DNA from: Streptomyces sp. NBC_01298
Lineage (GTDB): Bacteria > Actinomycetota > Actinomycetes > Streptomycetales > Streptomycetaceae
Direction of reading: 5' to 3'
Length of the DNA stretch: 64,000 nt
Assembly (NCBI RefSeq): GCF_035978755.1
Contig: NZ_CP108414.1
Coordinates: forward strand, 4,154,001 to 4,218,000
Within the stretch, counting starts at the first letter, position 1; every line of letters begins with the position of its first letter. A model generated the notes under the pieces. It was not told the origin of the DNA. It did not search any database and saw nothing but the letters and a program-made list of their open reading frames with translations. Below are positions 8,826-18,641 of the stretch, piece after piece. Both the position numbers and the translations under genes were made by a program.

Positions 8826-9373
8826 GGGGTGGCCGCGCCCACCACTCCGTAGGCGCGGCCGTCGAGGTCGAACTCCCCGAGCGGGATCATGCCCAGCCCG
8901 TCGACGTGCACCGTCCACGAGGCGTGATTGCTCATCTCGATGAAGGCCACCATCAGCTCGGCCCGCCCCGAGGCGGCCTCCAGCGCGGCGGTGAACAGCC
9001 CCCGGGCGATCCCCCGGCCCCGGTACGCGGCGCCGACCACAACGGGCCCGTAGAGCAGCCACCGCACGGCCCCCAGCGGCCGCCCGCGCCACAGCAGCGA
9101 GTCCTGGGCCCGGAGCAGCGCCCGCACGGGCGGCGGCGGCCCCGGCACGCTCTCGGCCCGCACGAGCCCGAGCAGCCCGGCGATCTCCCCACCGTCGTCC
9201 GCGACGAGCAGCCCCCCGCCCTCGGCCATCACCCGCAGCGCGTCCTCGTCGAGGGCCCCCTGCACGAACCCCTGCCGGGCCCGCTCCTCCGCGCTCAGCA
9301 CGTCATGGTGATTGGCGGCGAAGAGCCCCGCCATGGCCGGCGCGTCCGCGGCGACGGCAGCCCTGTAGTCCAT
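8822..9373 (-). CDS. GNAT-family N-acetyltransferase
   Basis: 183 residues with the acetyl-CoA loop region VVVGAAYRGRGIARGLFTAAL (R/Q-x-x-G-x-G/A signature: YRGRGIARG) and the following helix, then a C-terminal strand FIEMSNHASWTVHVDGLGM. Substrate unknown. It is convergent with the DUF3180 gene; the two stops overlap. Confidence 0.85.
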   Translation of the reverse strand: MDYRAAVAADAPAMAGLFAANHHDVLSAEERARQGFVQGALDEDALRVMAEGGGLLVADDGGEIAGLLGLVRAESVPGPPPPVRALLRAQDSLLWRGRPLGAVRWLLYGPVVVGAAYRGRGIARGLFTAALEAASGRAELMVAFIEMSNHASWTVHVDGLGMIPLGEFDLDGRAYGVVGAATP

Positions 9374-9413
9374 GATCCCGATGCTTCCACTCAGCTACGA
9401 CGGCCGCATCCGC

Positions 9414-10040
9414 TCACCTCCGGGCCCGGACCAGGTGCCCGCTCACCAGGAAGCCGGGGTGGGGGGCGAGCCGGTAGGTGTAGAGGGTGAAGGGCTTCGC
9501 GCCGACGGCGATACGCGGCCGGACCTCGAGCACCCGGGCCGGCATCGTCTCCTCGAGCAGCAGGGGATGCTCTTCCCGCTGGAACGTGCCGCGCCGCCTC
9601 CATGCATCGGAGATGTACACGCGCGACGCCCGCCCCGGAACACCGCTCGGGGTGAACCTCGCCCCGGCTATCGCCGCCATCTCGCGGAGGAAGGAAACGT
9701 TGGCGCTCACCACGATGCGGCTCCCCCAGTCGCCGCTGCTCCGGTACCCGTCGCCGTCGACGTAGCCGTCCAGGAAGCAGTTGAAGGTCACATCGTCCCG
9801 CAGGACGACGCGGGGGAAGCGCTGTCGCATGTGGTGAGCGTCCCCGCCCACGTACTGCCTCAGCAAGTCGGCGAGGTACGAAGCGACGACGCGCACCCGG
9901 AAGCCCGGAAGGTCCCGCTGAAGGTAGCCGGAGGGCCGGGTGACCGGCTCCAGGCGAGCCGTAAGGCCGGTACCGACGGTCTTCGCCTGAGCCTGCCCCT
10001 CCACCGCGTTCACCATCTGCTTGCTCGGCAGCCCGCCCAT
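9414..10040 (-). CDS. Stand-alone LAGLIDADG-like homing endonuclease / intein-derived protein
   Basis: 208 residues. The central part (about 92-130) reads FLDGYVDGDG, then an antiparallel strand and VSANVSFLREMAAIAG. That is the pattern of a LAGLIDADG motif (catalytic acidic residue in DGDG) followed by the beta-sheet and second helix of a homing endonuclease half. The C terminus, LYTYRLAPHPGFLVSGHLV, resembles the last intein/Hint strand pair (block F) but lacks the terminal His-Asn. No N-terminal splicing block or second clear LAGLIDADG motif is visible. It is not embedded in a host protein. GC at third positions is lower than in neighbours. It may be a degenerate intein or a free-standing mobile endonuclease inserted beside folE. 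Confidence 0.55.
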   Translation of the reverse strand: MGGLPSKQMVNAVEGQAQAKTVGTGLTARLEPVTRPSGYLQRDLPGFRVRVVASYLADLLRQYVGGDAHHMRQRFPRVVLRDDVTFNCFLDGYVDGDGYRSSGDWGSRIVVSANVSFLREMAAIAGARFTPSGVPGRASRVYISDAWRRRGTFQREEHPLLLEETMPARVLEVRPRIAVGAKPFTLYTYRLAPHPGFLVSGHLVRARR

Positions 10041-10049
10041 CCCGCCCCC

Positions 10050-10075
10050 TGATCAGCGCGTGAATCACCTGATCA
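10050..10075. promoter_or_regulatory. Nested palindromes upstream of the LAGLIDADG-like gene
   Basis: Two copies of TGATCA (10050-10055 and 10070-10075) flank the palindrome GTGAATCAC. The arrangement lies 10 bp upstream of the start codon, between folE and the LAGLIDADG-like gene. It could be an operator or the footprint of a homing site; neither is shown. Confidence 0.4.
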
Positions 10076-10106
10076 ACGACGATATTGGGCGGGTCTGACA
10101 ATCCGG

Positions 10107-10715
10107 CTAGCGGGCGATGATCAGTGACATCGCCTCGTTGCGGGTCGCGGGGTCGCGGAGCTGGCCGCGGACGGCCGAGGTGATGGTCTTCGCGCCGGGC
10201 TTGCGGACACCGCGCATGGTCATGCACATGTGCTCGCACTCGATGACCACGATGACCCCGCGCGGGTCCAGGATCTCCATCAGTGAGTCCGCGATCTGCG
10301 TCGTCAGCCGCTCCTGCACCTGGGGGCGGCGGGCGAAGACGTCCACGAGGCGGGCGAGCTTCGACAGGCCGGTGATCTTGCCGTCGACGGACGGAATGTA
10401 CCCAACATGGGCAACTCCGACGAATGGCACCAAATGATGTTCACAGCTGCTCATGACCTCGATGTCCTTCACCAGGACCATCTCGTCGTGCCCGAGGTCG
10501 AACGTCGTGGTCAGCACCTCTTCGGGCTTCTGCCACAGACCCCCGAATATCTCCCGGTACGCCCGCGCAACCCGCGCGGGCGTCTCAAGGAGCCCCTCGC
10601 GGTCCGGGTCCTCGCCGACCGCGATCAGGAGCTCGCGGACGGCCGCCTCGGCGCGCTTCTCGTCGAACTCGCCGATCGTGCCCTCGCCACCGGTCAGGGT
10701 CACTGGGTCGGTCAT
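10107..10715 (-). CDS. folE: GTP cyclohydrolase I
   Basis: Catalyses the first step of folate synthesis, GTP to dihydroneopterin triphosphate. The 202-residue protein has the zinc ligands in [11 protein letters not shown] (C91, H94) and [11 protein letters not shown] (C164), plus [20 protein letters not shown] and the C-terminal TRNEAMSLI. All catalytic residues are present. It lies downstream of ftsH on the same strand but is separated by a strong hairpin, so it likely has its own promoter. It faces the folP-folK operon, from which it is split by the GNAT and LAGLIDADG-like genes. Confidence 0.97.
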   Translation of the reverse strand: MTDPVTLTGGEGTIGEFDEKRAEAAVRELLIAVGEDPDREGLLETPARVARAYREIFGGLWQKPEEVLTTTFDLGHDEMVLVKDIEVMSSCEHHLVPFVGVAHVGYIPSVDGKITGLSKLARLVDVFARRPQVQERLTTQIADSLMEILDPRGVIVVIECEHMCMTMRGVRKPGAKTITSAVRGQLRDPATRNEAMSLIIAR

Positions 10716-10757
10716 CTCTTCCTCGTTCCTTTCTGTGCAGCGCGGGCATGTGAAAGT

Positions 10758-10793
10758 GCCGCGCCCCCCAGGCTAGAACCTGGGGGGCGCGGC
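10758..10793 (-). terminator. Intrinsic terminator after ftsH
   Basis: GCCGCGCCCCCCAGG pairs perfectly with CCTGGGGGGCGCGGC (15 bp) around a 6-nt loop. It lies just downstream of the ftsH stop and upstream of folE. The U-tract is short (ACTTTC), typical of high-GC actinomycetes. Confidence 0.8.
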
Positions 10794-10810
10794 ATCCATT
10801 CCGGGAGGTA

Positions 10811-12841
10811 CTAGGCCTCCGGGTGCTCCTCCGGGGAGGGCTCCGGGGCCTTCTCCACCGACACGGCGGCCGAGGCCGCGGACGTGCCGTTCGCCGCGTT
10901 CGTCAGCTGGAGCTCCTTGGGAGAGAGCACCGGCGGACGGGTGGACGGCGTGCGGTGGGAGGAGCCGGTCCACGCCGGGCGGGCCGGGCGCTTCACGATC
11001 GTCGAGAAGACCTCGGCGATCTGCTCCTTGTTGAGCGTCTCCTTCTCCAGGAGGGCGAGGACCAGGTTGTCGAGGACGTCGCGGTTCTCGACCAGGATCT
11101 CCCAGGCCTCGTTGTGCGCGGTCTCGATGAGCTTCTTGACCTCTTCGTCGACCAGCGCGGCAACCTCCTCCGAGTAGTCCCTCGGGTGCGACATCTCGCG
11201 GCCCAGGAACGGCTCGGTGTTGTCCCCGCCGAACTTGATCGCGCCGAGGCGCTCGGTCATGCCGTACTGCGTGACCATCGCGCGGGCCGTTGCCGTGGCC
11301 TTCTCGATGTCGTTCGCGGCGCCCGTGGTCGGGTCGTGGAAGACCAGTTCCTCGGCCGCGCGCCCGCCCAGCATGTACGCGAGCTGGTCGAGCATCTCGT
11401 TGCGCGTGGTCGAGTACTTGTCCTCGTCGGGCAGGACCATGGTGTAACCCAGGGCCCGGCCGCGGGACAGGATCGTGATCTTGTGGACCGGGTCCGAATT
11501 CGGGGAAGCCGCCGCGACCAGGGCGTGTCCGCCCTCGTGGTACGCGGTGATCTTCTTTTCCCGGTCCGACATGATCCGGGTCCGCTTCTGCGGGCCCGCC
11601 ACGACGCGGTCGATCGCCTCGTCCAGCGCGTGGTTGTCGATCAGCTTCCCGTCCGAGCGGGCCGTGAGCAGCGCGGCCTCGTTCAGCACGTTGGCGAGAT
11701 CGGCACCCGTGAAGCCGGGCGTACGACGGGCAACCGCACCCAGATCGACGTCCGGGGCGACCGGCTTGCCCTTCTGGTGGACCTTGAGGATCTCCAGACG
11801 GCCCTGCATGTCCGGACGGTCGACCGCGATCTGGCGGTCGAAGCGGCCGGGGCGCAGGAGGGCCGGGTCGAGGATGTCGGGACGGTTCGTGGCGGCGATC
11901 AGGATGACCCCGCCCTTCACGTCGAAGCCGTCCATCTCGACGAGCAGCTGGTTGAGGGTCTGCTCGCGCTCGTCGTGACCGCCGCCGAGGCCCGCACCGC
12001 GGTGCCGGCCGACGGCGTCGATCTCGTCGACGAAGACGATCGCCGGGGCGTTGGCCTTGGCCTGTTCGAACAGGTCGCGGACACGCGAGGCACCGACGCC
12101 GACGAACATCTCGACGAAGTCGGAACCGGAGATCGAGTAGAAGGGGACACCGGCCTCGCCCGCGACGGCACGCGCGAGCAGGGTCTTTCCGGTGCCGGGC
12201 GGGCCGTAGAGCAGCACGCCCTTGGGGATCTTGGCGCCGACGGCCTGGAACTTCGCCGGCTCCTGGAGGAACTCCTTGATCTCGTGGAGTTCCTCGACGG
12301 CCTCGTCGGAGCCCGCGACATCGGCGAACGTCGTCTTCGGGGTGTCCTTGGTGATGAGCTTGGCCTTGGACTTCCCGAAGTTCATGACTCGGGAGCCGCC
12401 GCCCTGCATCTGGTTCATCAGGAACAGGAAGACCACGACGATGAGGACGAACGGCAGCAGCGAGAGCAGCACGCTCAGGAACGGGCTGGTCTTGTCCGGC
12501 GTGACGGAGTATCCGTCAGGGATCTGACCGGCTTCGTACTTGGTCTGGAGGTTCTGGGCGAGCTGTACGCCCTGGTCCCCGATGTAGTTGGCCTGGAACT
12601 TGGTGCCGTCGTTGTCGCCGAGCTTCTGGTCCTTCTTCAGCTCGATCTTGATCATCTGGCTGTCACCGGTGGTGAGCTTGGCGCTGTCCACCTGGCCACT
12701 GTTGATCGCCTTGATGACCTCGCTGGTCTCCACCGACTTGTAGCCGCCGCCGGAGCCGACGACGTTCATCAACACGACCACGGCGAGGACGGCCAGCACG
12801 ATCCACATAACCGGCCCACGGAAGTATCGCTTCACGTCCAT
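10811..12841 (-). CDS. ftsH: ATP-dependent zinc metalloprotease FtsH
   Basis: Membrane AAA+ protease that degrades misfolded and regulatory membrane proteins. 676 residues: helix 1 (about 9-29), an extracytoplasmic domain, helix 2 (about 121-142), AAA module with Walker A GPPGTGKT (213-220), Walker B IVFVDEID, sensor region [19 protein letters not shown], and the zinc-binding HEGGH (435-439). The C-terminal tail (about 610-676) is proline-rich, low-complexity and specific to actinomycetes. It ends at a strong hairpin. hpt and tilS lie upstream on the same strand. Confidence 0.97.
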   Translation of the reverse strand: MDVKRYFRGPVMWIVLAVLAVVVLMNVVGSGGGYKSVETSEVIKAINSGQVDSAKLTTGDSQMIKIELKKDQKLGDNDGTKFQANYIGDQGVQLAQNLQTKYEAGQIPDGYSVTPDKTSPFLSVLLSLLPFVLIVVVFLFLMNQMQGGGSRVMNFGKSKAKLITKDTPKTTFADVAGSDEAVEELHEIKEFLQEPAKFQAVGAKIPKGVLLYGPPGTGKTLLARAVAGEAGVPFYSISGSDFVEMFVGVGASRVRDLFEQAKANAPAIVFVDEIDAVGRHRGAGLGGGHDEREQTLNQLLVEMDGFDVKGGVILIAATNRPDILDPALLRPGRFDRQIAVDRPDMQGRLEILKVHQKGKPVAPDVDLGAVARRTPGFTGADLANVLNEAALLTARSDGKLIDNHALDEAIDRVVAGPQKRTRIMSDREKKITAYHEGGHALVAAASPNSDPVHKITILSRGRALGYTMVLPDEDKYSTTRNEMLDQLAYMLGGRAAEELVFHDPTTGAANDIEKATATARAMVTQYGMTERLGAIKFGGDNTEPFLGREMSHPRDYSEEVAALVDEEVKKLIETAHNEAWEILVENRDVLDNLVLALLEKETLNKEQIAEVFSTIVKRPARPAWTGSSHRTPSTRPPVLSPKELQLTNAANGTSAASAAVSVEKAPEPSPEEHPEA

Positions 12842-13023
12842 CCATACGGGGCGCTAGGCACCCCGTCCCTCCTGCCCGTAGGTAAATGCTGCTGTGAGTA
12901 AAGACTGTTCTTCGGAATGTACCCCTGCATTGTCACCCGCGGCCTCATGGGACGGCTGACAGACCCGCCTTTCCATGCTCCAACGGCGGGAAACGCTCCA
13001 GGGTTCCCCTGTCGGGCGCTGGA

Positions 13024-13584
13024 TCAGCCGCCGTAGACGTGGGGAGCGAGGGTGCCGACGAACGGCAGGTTGCGGTACTTCTCCGCGTAGTCGAGGCCGT
13101 AGCCGACGACGAACTCGTTCGGGATGTCGAAGCCGACCCACTTCACGTCGATCGCGACCTTGGCGGCGTCGGGCTTGCGCAGCAGCGTGACGACCTCCAG
13201 GGAGGCCGGCTGGCGGGAGCCGAGGTTCGACAGCAGCCACGACAGGGTCAGGCCCGAGTCGATGATGTCCTCGACGATCAGGACGTGCTTGTCCTTGATG
13301 TCGGTGTCCAGGTCCTTCAGGATCCGGACCACGCCCGAGGACTGGGTTCCGGCGCCGTACGAGGACACCGCCATCCAGTCCATGGTGAGCGGGGTGGACA
13401 AGGCGCGCGCCAGGTCCGCCATCACCATGACCGCGCCCTTGAGGACGCCGACGATGAGCAGGTCCTTGCCCGCGTACTCCGCGTCGATCTTCGCGGCCAG
13501 CTCGGCCAGCTTCGCGTCGATCTCTTCCTTGGTGATGAGCACCGACTGGAGGTCGTTGCCCATGTCCTTCTCGTCCACCCGCAT
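13024..13584 (-). CDS. hpt: Hypoxanthine phosphoribosyltransferase
   Basis: Purine salvage enzyme: hypoxanthine or guanine plus PRPP gives IMP or GMP. The 186-residue protein contains the PRPP loop [13 protein letters not shown], the flexible loop region [11 protein letters not shown], the base-binding [19 protein letters not shown] and the C-terminal LPFVGTL. The ATG used starts [13 protein letters not shown], as in other streptomycetes; a second ATG seven codons later is possible. It lies between tilS and ftsH, an arrangement widespread in Gram-positives. Confidence 0.96.
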   Translation of the reverse strand: MRVDEKDMGNDLQSVLITKEEIDAKLAELAAKIDAEYAGKDLLIVGVLKGAVMVMADLARALSTPLTMDWMAVSSYGAGTQSSGVVRILKDLDTDIKDKHVLIVEDIIDSGLTLSWLLSNLGSRQPASLEVVTLLRKPDAAKVAIDVKWVGFDIPNEFVVGYGLDYAEKYRNLPFVGTLAPHVYGG

Positions 13585-13649
13585 CACTTTCGTTGTCGGC
13601 TGGGGCTCCGGGGGTGACCCCGGAGGTCTCAGCCGTGCCTCAGCACCAA

Positions 13650-14768
13650 TCAGCCCTGCCGGATGACCAGTCTGCCACCCTGCCGCTGGGCCTCGACCCG
13701 GCCGGGCAGGTTGATGGCTCCCTGACCGCGCCATCCGGTGATGAGCCGGTCGACTTCCTCGATGTGGCGGGCGAAGAGGGAGCCCGCGGGGGAGCCGGCG
13801 GCGACGACCGCCCGGCGCAGTACGCGGCGGCGGACGGCGGGGGGCAGCGCGTACAGCTTGGCGCACTCCAGGCGGCCGTCTTCGTCGCGTACGCCGTTCT
13901 CGGCCTCGGCGGCCCAGGCGTCCAGGGCGTCGGCGTCGTCGCGGGAGAGCTGGGCGGTGCGGGCGAGCGCCTCCACGACCCCCTTGCCGAGCGCCTTCTC
14001 CAGGGCGGGCAGTCCCTCGTGGCGGAGCCGGGAGCGGGTGTAGGCGGGGTCGATGTTGTGCGGGTCGTCCCAGACGGCGAGGGACTGGACCATGCAGGCC
14101 TTGCGGGCGGTCTGCCGGTCCACCTGGAGGAACGGCCGGCGGTAGCGGTGGCTGCGGCCGCCGCGCGCGCCGGGGCCTCCGGAGACTTCGGCCATGCCGG
14201 AGAGCGAGCGGATGCCGGAGCCGCGGGCGAGGCCCAGCAGGACGGTTTCGGCTTGGTCGTCGCGGGTGTGGCCGAGCAGCACGGCGACGGCGCCCAGCCG
14301 GTCGGCGGCCTCGTCCAGGGCGGCGTAGCGGGCGTCGCGGGCGGCGGCTTCGGGGCCTCCGTCGCGGCCGACGCGCACGGCGACGGACTCGACGGGGTCG
14401 AGGCACAGCGCGGTCATGCGGGAGACGACCTCGGCGGCGCGCAGGGCGGAGCCGTCCTGGAGGCCGTGGTCGACGGTGATGCCGCCGGCCCGGATTCCGA
14501 GTTTGGGGGCCTCGAAGGCGAGGGCGGAGGCGAGCGCCATGGAGTCCGCGCCGCCGGAGCAGGCGACGAGGACCAGCGGGGCGGTGTCGGGGAGGGGGTC
14601 GTGGGGGGCGGCACCGGCCGAGGAGCCGACGGTGCGGCCGGGGCGGCCGACCCGGGGTGCGGGGGCGGGAGCGGGCCGGCTGTGGAGGTCTGTGAGGTCG
14701 GTGAGGACGTCGTGGAGTGCGCGGCGGACCGCCAGGCGTATCGCCGCGACCGCAGGATGGGGACCCAT
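13650..14768 (-). CDS. tilS: tRNA(Ile)-lysidine synthase
   Basis: Modifies the wobble C of tRNA-Ile(CAU) to lysidine, changing it to read AUA. The 372-residue protein has the N-type ATP pyrophosphatase P-loop SGGADS (71-76), [31 protein letters not shown] and a helical C-terminal substrate domain. An extra proline-rich segment (about 30-60) precedes the catalytic core. It is upstream of hpt on the same strand. Confidence 0.95.
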   Translation of the reverse strand: MGPHPAVAAIRLAVRRALHDVLTDLTDLHSRPAPAPAPRVGRPGRTVGSSAGAAPHDPLPDTAPLVLVACSGGADSMALASALAFEAPKLGIRAGGITVDHGLQDGSALRAAEVVSRMTALCLDPVESVAVRVGRDGGPEAAARDARYAALDEAADRLGAVAVLLGHTRDDQAETVLLGLARGSGIRSLSGMAEVSGGPGARGGRSHRYRRPFLQVDRQTARKACMVQSLAVWDDPHNIDPAYTRSRLRHEGLPALEKALGKGVVEALARTAQLSRDDADALDAWAAEAENGVRDEDGRLECAKLYALPPAVRRRVLRRAVVAAGSPAGSLFARHIEEVDRLITGWRGQGAINLPGRVEAQRQGGRLVIRQG

Positions 14769-15001
14769 GTCCGGTGCCCTTCGGTGGAGTTCGGTGCCTC
14801 GGAGGCGCTGGGGAGGCGTTTGGGGAGGTGGTGTGCCAGGGTGCTGCCCGGCTCCCCCCGCGGGCGGGGGTTGTCACTCAGAGTGCGTCGATGGTGACAG
14901 AACCGAGCCGTTCTCTGAGCATCGCACGCCCTTCCACGCCCCACGGTCCCTCGGACGGGTGACGCTGCTTCCCCCAGAGGGACATCTTTACGCCTCTGTG
15001 G

Positions 15002-16153
15002 TCACACCTCTTCGCTTGCCTCGCTCTGCTCGCTCCCCTTGCGGTGGACGCGGGCCACCCAGTCCGCGGGCCTGGCGATCTCGGACTTGGTCGGCAGTGT
15101 GTTCGGAGAGGTCCAGACCCGGTTGAAGCCGTCCATGCCGACCTGGCCGACGACGGCGCGCACGAAGCGCTCCCCGTCGCGGTACTGGCGCAGCTTGGCG
15201 TCGAGGCCGAGGAGCTTGCGCAGGGCGGCGTCGAGCCGGCCGGCTCCGCTGGCCCTGCGCTGCTGGAACTTCTCGCGGATCTCGGCGACGGAGGGCACGA
15301 CCTCGGGGCCGACCCCGTCCATGACGAAGTCGGCGTGGCCCTCCAGGAGGGACATGACGGCGGTGAGCCGGGCCAGTACCTCGCGCTGCTCGGGGGTCTG
15401 GACGAGTTCGACGAGGGAGCGGCCCTCGTCTCCGCTCTCCGCGTCGGGGCGGGCACCGGCGAAGGACTGCGCGGCCTCGCGCAGTCGCTCCAGGACGTTC
15501 ATCGGGTCCATTTCGGTGGCGCCGAGGAACGTCTGGATTTCGCCCTCCAGGTGTTCGCGGAGCCACGGGACGGCCGTGAACTGGGTACGGTGCGTCTCCT
15601 CGTGCAGGCAGACCCAGAGCCGGAAGTCGTGGGGGTCCACCTCCAGCTCCCGCTCGACGTGGACGATGTTCGGGGCGACGAGCAGCAGCCGGCCGCCCGT
15701 GGCGGAGCCCGGGAGGTCGAGGCCCGCGGGCGCGAAGGTCTCGTACTGGCCGAGCACGCGGGAGGCCAGGAAGCTGAGCAGCATGCCCAGCTCGACGCCG
15801 GTGACCTTGCCGCCGACCGCGCCGAGTACGGCGCCGCCGGGGGTGCCGGCACGGCGGTCCTGCATCTTGCCGAGGAGGGGGGACAGGAGCTCGCGGAAGC
15901 CCGCCACGTTGGCCTTGACCCAGCCGGCCCGGTCCACGACGAGGACGGGCGTGTCGGCCGGGGTCATGCCCTCGGGCATCATCCGCGTGAACTCGCGCAC
16001 GTGCCGCTCCGAGGTCTTGGCGTGCCTGCGCAGCTCCGCCACCACGGCCCGTGCCTCGTCCCGGCTCACCTCCGGACCGGGCCGCACGAGCCTGGTCGCG
16101 GTCGCCACCGCGAGGTTCCAGTCGACCATCTCCGCACCACCGAAGCTCGTCAT
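15002..16153 (-). CDS. DUF2342 zinc-dependent metalloprotease-like protein
   Basis: The 383-residue protein belongs to the actinobacterial family (DUF2342, sometimes listed as a coenzyme-F420-biosynthesis-associated protein). It carries HEETH (184-188), a zinc-binding HEXXH site, with helical flanks [13 protein letters not shown] and a later [11 protein letters not shown] that may supply a third ligand. The substrate is not known. It is transcribed toward tilS with a gap of 233 bp. The C-terminal region, after residue 300, resembles the [11 protein letters not shown] segment of the family in position only. Confidence 0.85.
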   Translation of the reverse strand: MTSFGGAEMVDWNLAVATATRLVRPGPEVSRDEARAVVAELRRHAKTSERHVREFTRMMPEGMTPADTPVLVVDRAGWVKANVAGFRELLSPLLGKMQDRRAGTPGGAVLGAVGGKVTGVELGMLLSFLASRVLGQYETFAPAGLDLPGSATGGRLLLVAPNIVHVERELEVDPHDFRLWVCLHEETHRTQFTAVPWLREHLEGEIQTFLGATEMDPMNVLERLREAAQSFAGARPDAESGDEGRSLVELVQTPEQREVLARLTAVMSLLEGHADFVMDGVGPEVVPSVAEIREKFQQRRASGAGRLDAALRKLLGLDAKLRQYRDGERFVRAVVGQVGMDGFNRVWTSPNTLPTKSEIARPADWVARVHRKGSEQSEASEEV

Positions 16154-16221
16154 GCGTCAACCGTACGTGGACCTCGGCGCGGGCGGGATCCCCAGGAGCC
16201 GGGCGGGTTCCCCGGACCGCC

Positions 16222-17712
16222 CTAGGAAACGGTGGCCACGGCCGCCGCGAGCTTGTCGAGGCCCTTCTCGGCGGGGCCGGCGTCCGGGGTGTTGGCGGTG
16301 AGGAACGCGAAGGCGAGCAGTCGCCCGGCGGGATCGACGACGGTGCCGGCGAGGGTGTTCACACCGGTCAGGGTGCCGGTCTTGGCGCGCAGCAGGCCGG
16401 CGGCCGGGGAGGTGCCGGAATTGCGTGCGCGCAGGGTGCCGGTGAATCCGGCGACGGGCAGTCCGGTGAGGACGGGCCGCAGTTCGGGCCGCTGCGGGTC
16501 GGCGGCCTTGGCGAGGAGGGCGGTGAGCAGGCCGGCGCTGACCTTGTCCGCGCGGTTGAGCCCGCTGCCGTCGGCGAAGCGGGATCCGGCGGTGTCGACT
16601 CCGAGCGCGGCGAGTCTGGCGCCGACGGCCCGGCCCACGCCGTCGAAGCTCGCGGGGGCTCCGGAGGCGAGGGCGGTCTGGCGGGCCAGGGCTTCGGCGA
16701 TGTCGTTGTCGCTGTAGGTCAGCATCCGCTCGACGAGCCCGGCGAGCGGCGGCGAGAGGGTGGCGGCGAGCGGGACGGCGCCCGTGGCGGCCTTGGCCCT
16801 GGCCGGTTCGCCGGTGACCTTGACCCCGCGTTCCCCGAGCAGGGCGGCGAAGGCCCGGGCGGTGTCGCGGGAGGGGTCCGTGCTGCGCTTGACGGGGCCG
16901 GAGAAGGAGGCGTCGGTGCGCCCCTCGTCGGCGGTCAGGGCCGTGACGGGCGCGAGGTTGGGGTTGGCGCCGAGCGGGTGGAGGACGGGGCCGGTGTAGA
17001 GCGAGTCGTCGTAGCCGAGGGTCACGGAGGTGGTGCCGGCGGCCTTGAGGGCCTGGGCGGTGTCCGCGGCGAGGGCGACGAGGCTGCCGCCGGAGCCGGC
17101 CGGGGCCTTCTTCTTGGCGGTGAGCGAGGGGTCTCCACCGCCGACCAGGACGATCTGGCCGGGTCCGGCGCCCGGGGTCACGGTGGTGCGGATCCGGTGG
17201 TCGGGACCGAGGGCCGCGAGGGAGGCCGCCGCGGTGGCGATCTTGACGGTGGAGGCGGGGGTCATGGCGTCCCGGGCCCCGTCCTCGAAGAGGACCTTCC
17301 CGGTGGCGGTGTCGATCACGCAGGCGCCGTGGGCGGTTCCGAGGGCGGGGTCGGCGAGCAGCGGCCGCAGGGCCGCGGCGAGGGCGCCGCGGTCCGCGGC
17401 TCCGGCCTGGTTTCCGGAGGCTTCGCCGGAGCCGTCACCGGAGCCGTCGCCGGAGCCGTCGCCGGACCCCGCTCCGGCCGGGCGGACGCCCGCGAGCACG
17501 CCGGGGGCGCTGGGGGCCGTCTTCGGGAGGGCTGCGGCCGGGTCCGTACCGTGATCTGCGCCACCCGTACGGCCCCAGGAGGCGGCCCTGTCCCGCTCGG
17601 CCTTACGCTGGCCGGAGTCCCAGGGACCCGCGGCGGCCACCGTCGCGGCCGACAGGGCGAGGCCGGCGACGGCCGACACCGCGATGAGCTGCCAGGTCTT
17701 GACCAATGGCAC
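16222..17712 (-). CDS. dacB: D-alanyl-D-alanine carboxypeptidase/endopeptidase (PBP4, S13 family)
   Basis: Secreted low-molecular-weight penicillin-binding protein that trims peptidoglycan cross-links. Motifs are STVK (SxxK, nucleophile Ser), SDN in YSDNDIAE (SxN), and KTGTLTG. An N-terminal signal/anchor helix ([20 protein letters not shown]) is followed by a long Ala/Gly-rich linker containing a GSGD repeat. The GTG start is preferred because it places the signal sequence at the N terminus after GAAAGGGG; an upstream in-frame GTG adds 15 residues. It is divergent from ppa. Confidence 0.92.
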   Translation of the reverse strand: MPLVKTWQLIAVSAVAGLALSAATVAAAGPWDSGQRKAERDRAASWGRTGGADHGTDPAAALPKTAPSAPGVLAGVRPAGAGSGDGSGDGSGDGSGEASGNQAGAADRGALAAALRPLLADPALGTAHGACVIDTATGKVLFEDGARDAMTPASTVKIATAAASLAALGPDHRIRTTVTPGAGPGQIVLVGGGDPSLTAKKKAPAGSGGSLVALAADTAQALKAAGTTSVTLGYDDSLYTGPVLHPLGANPNLAPVTALTADEGRTDASFSGPVKRSTDPSRDTARAFAALLGERGVKVTGEPARAKAATGAVPLAATLSPPLAGLVERMLTYSDNDIAEALARQTALASGAPASFDGVGRAVGARLAALGVDTAGSRFADGSGLNRADKVSAGLLTALLAKAADPQRPELRPVLTGLPVAGFTGTLRARNSGTSPAAGLLRAKTGTLTGVNTLAGTVVDPAGRLLAFAFLTANTPDAGPAEKGLDKLAAAVATVS

Positions 17713-17883
17713 CTCGGACCAGCCCCTTTCGCGATCACACATATGCGTGAGGGACACTTAACCATTGCGTCTTGCCGCGAGCATGGCACCCCACCCGGCA
17801 GGGCCGGGTCGGCCACGCACGCAGCTGAGTCGGCGCAGTCCCGAGCAATCAAGCTGCTGAAGCTGATCATGGAGGAGCAGGAC

Positions 17884-18378
17884 GTGGAGTTCGACGTCAC
17901 CATCGAGATCCCCAAGGGTTCGCGGAACAAGTACGAGGTGGACCACGAGACCGGCCGGATCCGTCTGGACCGTCGCCTCTTCACCTCGACCAGCTACCCG
18001 GCCGACTACGGCTTCGTCGAGAACACCCTCGGCGAGGACGGCGACCCGCTGGACGCGCTGGTCATCCTTGACGAGCCGACCTTCCCGGGCTGCCTGATCA
18101 AGTGCCGCGCGATCGGCATGTTCAACATGACGGACGAGGCGGGCGGCGACGCCAAGCTGCTGTGCGTGCCGGCGTCCGACCCGCGTGTGGAGCACCTGCG
18201 CGACATCCACCACGTGTCCGAGTTCGACCGCCTGGAGATCCAGCACTTCTTCGAGGTCTACAAGGACCTGGAGCCGGGCAAGTCGGTCGAGGGCGCGAAC
18301 TGGGTCGGCCGCGTCGAGGCCGAGGCCGAGATCGAGGCCTCGTACAAGCGCCTCGAGGCCCAGGGCGGCCAGCACTGA
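17884..18378 (+). CDS. ppa: Inorganic pyrophosphatase
   Basis: Family I soluble pyrophosphatase; hydrolyses PPi to drive biosynthesis. 164 residues with [13 protein letters not shown], the metal-binding signature DGDPLDALV and the ADYGFVENT region. The GTG start ([10 protein letters not shown]) follows GGAGGAG by six bases and matches actinobacterial homologues. It is divergent from dacB, as in S. coelicolor. Confidence 0.97.
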   Translation: MEFDVTIEIPKGSRNKYEVDHETGRIRLDRRLFTSTSYPADYGFVENTLGEDGDPLDALVILDEPTFPGCLIKCRAIGMFNMTDEAGGDAKLLCVPASDPRVEHLRDIHHVSEFDRLEIQHFFEVYKDLEPGKSVEGANWVGRVEAEAEIEASYKRLEAQGGQH

Positions 18379-18641
18379 GCTCCGCTCGGTGAGGGCGGTC
18401 GGGGCTGATGCCCCGCCGGCCCCGGTGACATCGCGGGCGGTACCCCTTGAACGGGGTGCCGCCCGTAGTCGTGTCCGGGGGTGCCCGCGGTGCGTCCGCG
18501 ATGCGCGCCCGCACGTCTCCCGCGCGTCTCCCGCACGTCTGCGGGCAGGCGTCCGGGTGCCGGTCCGTCGCGGTGCTGCCTGCGCGACGGATCAAGGCGT
18601 TCCGCATACTGATACGGGCTGGCTCGGGGACTGGAGGACGC

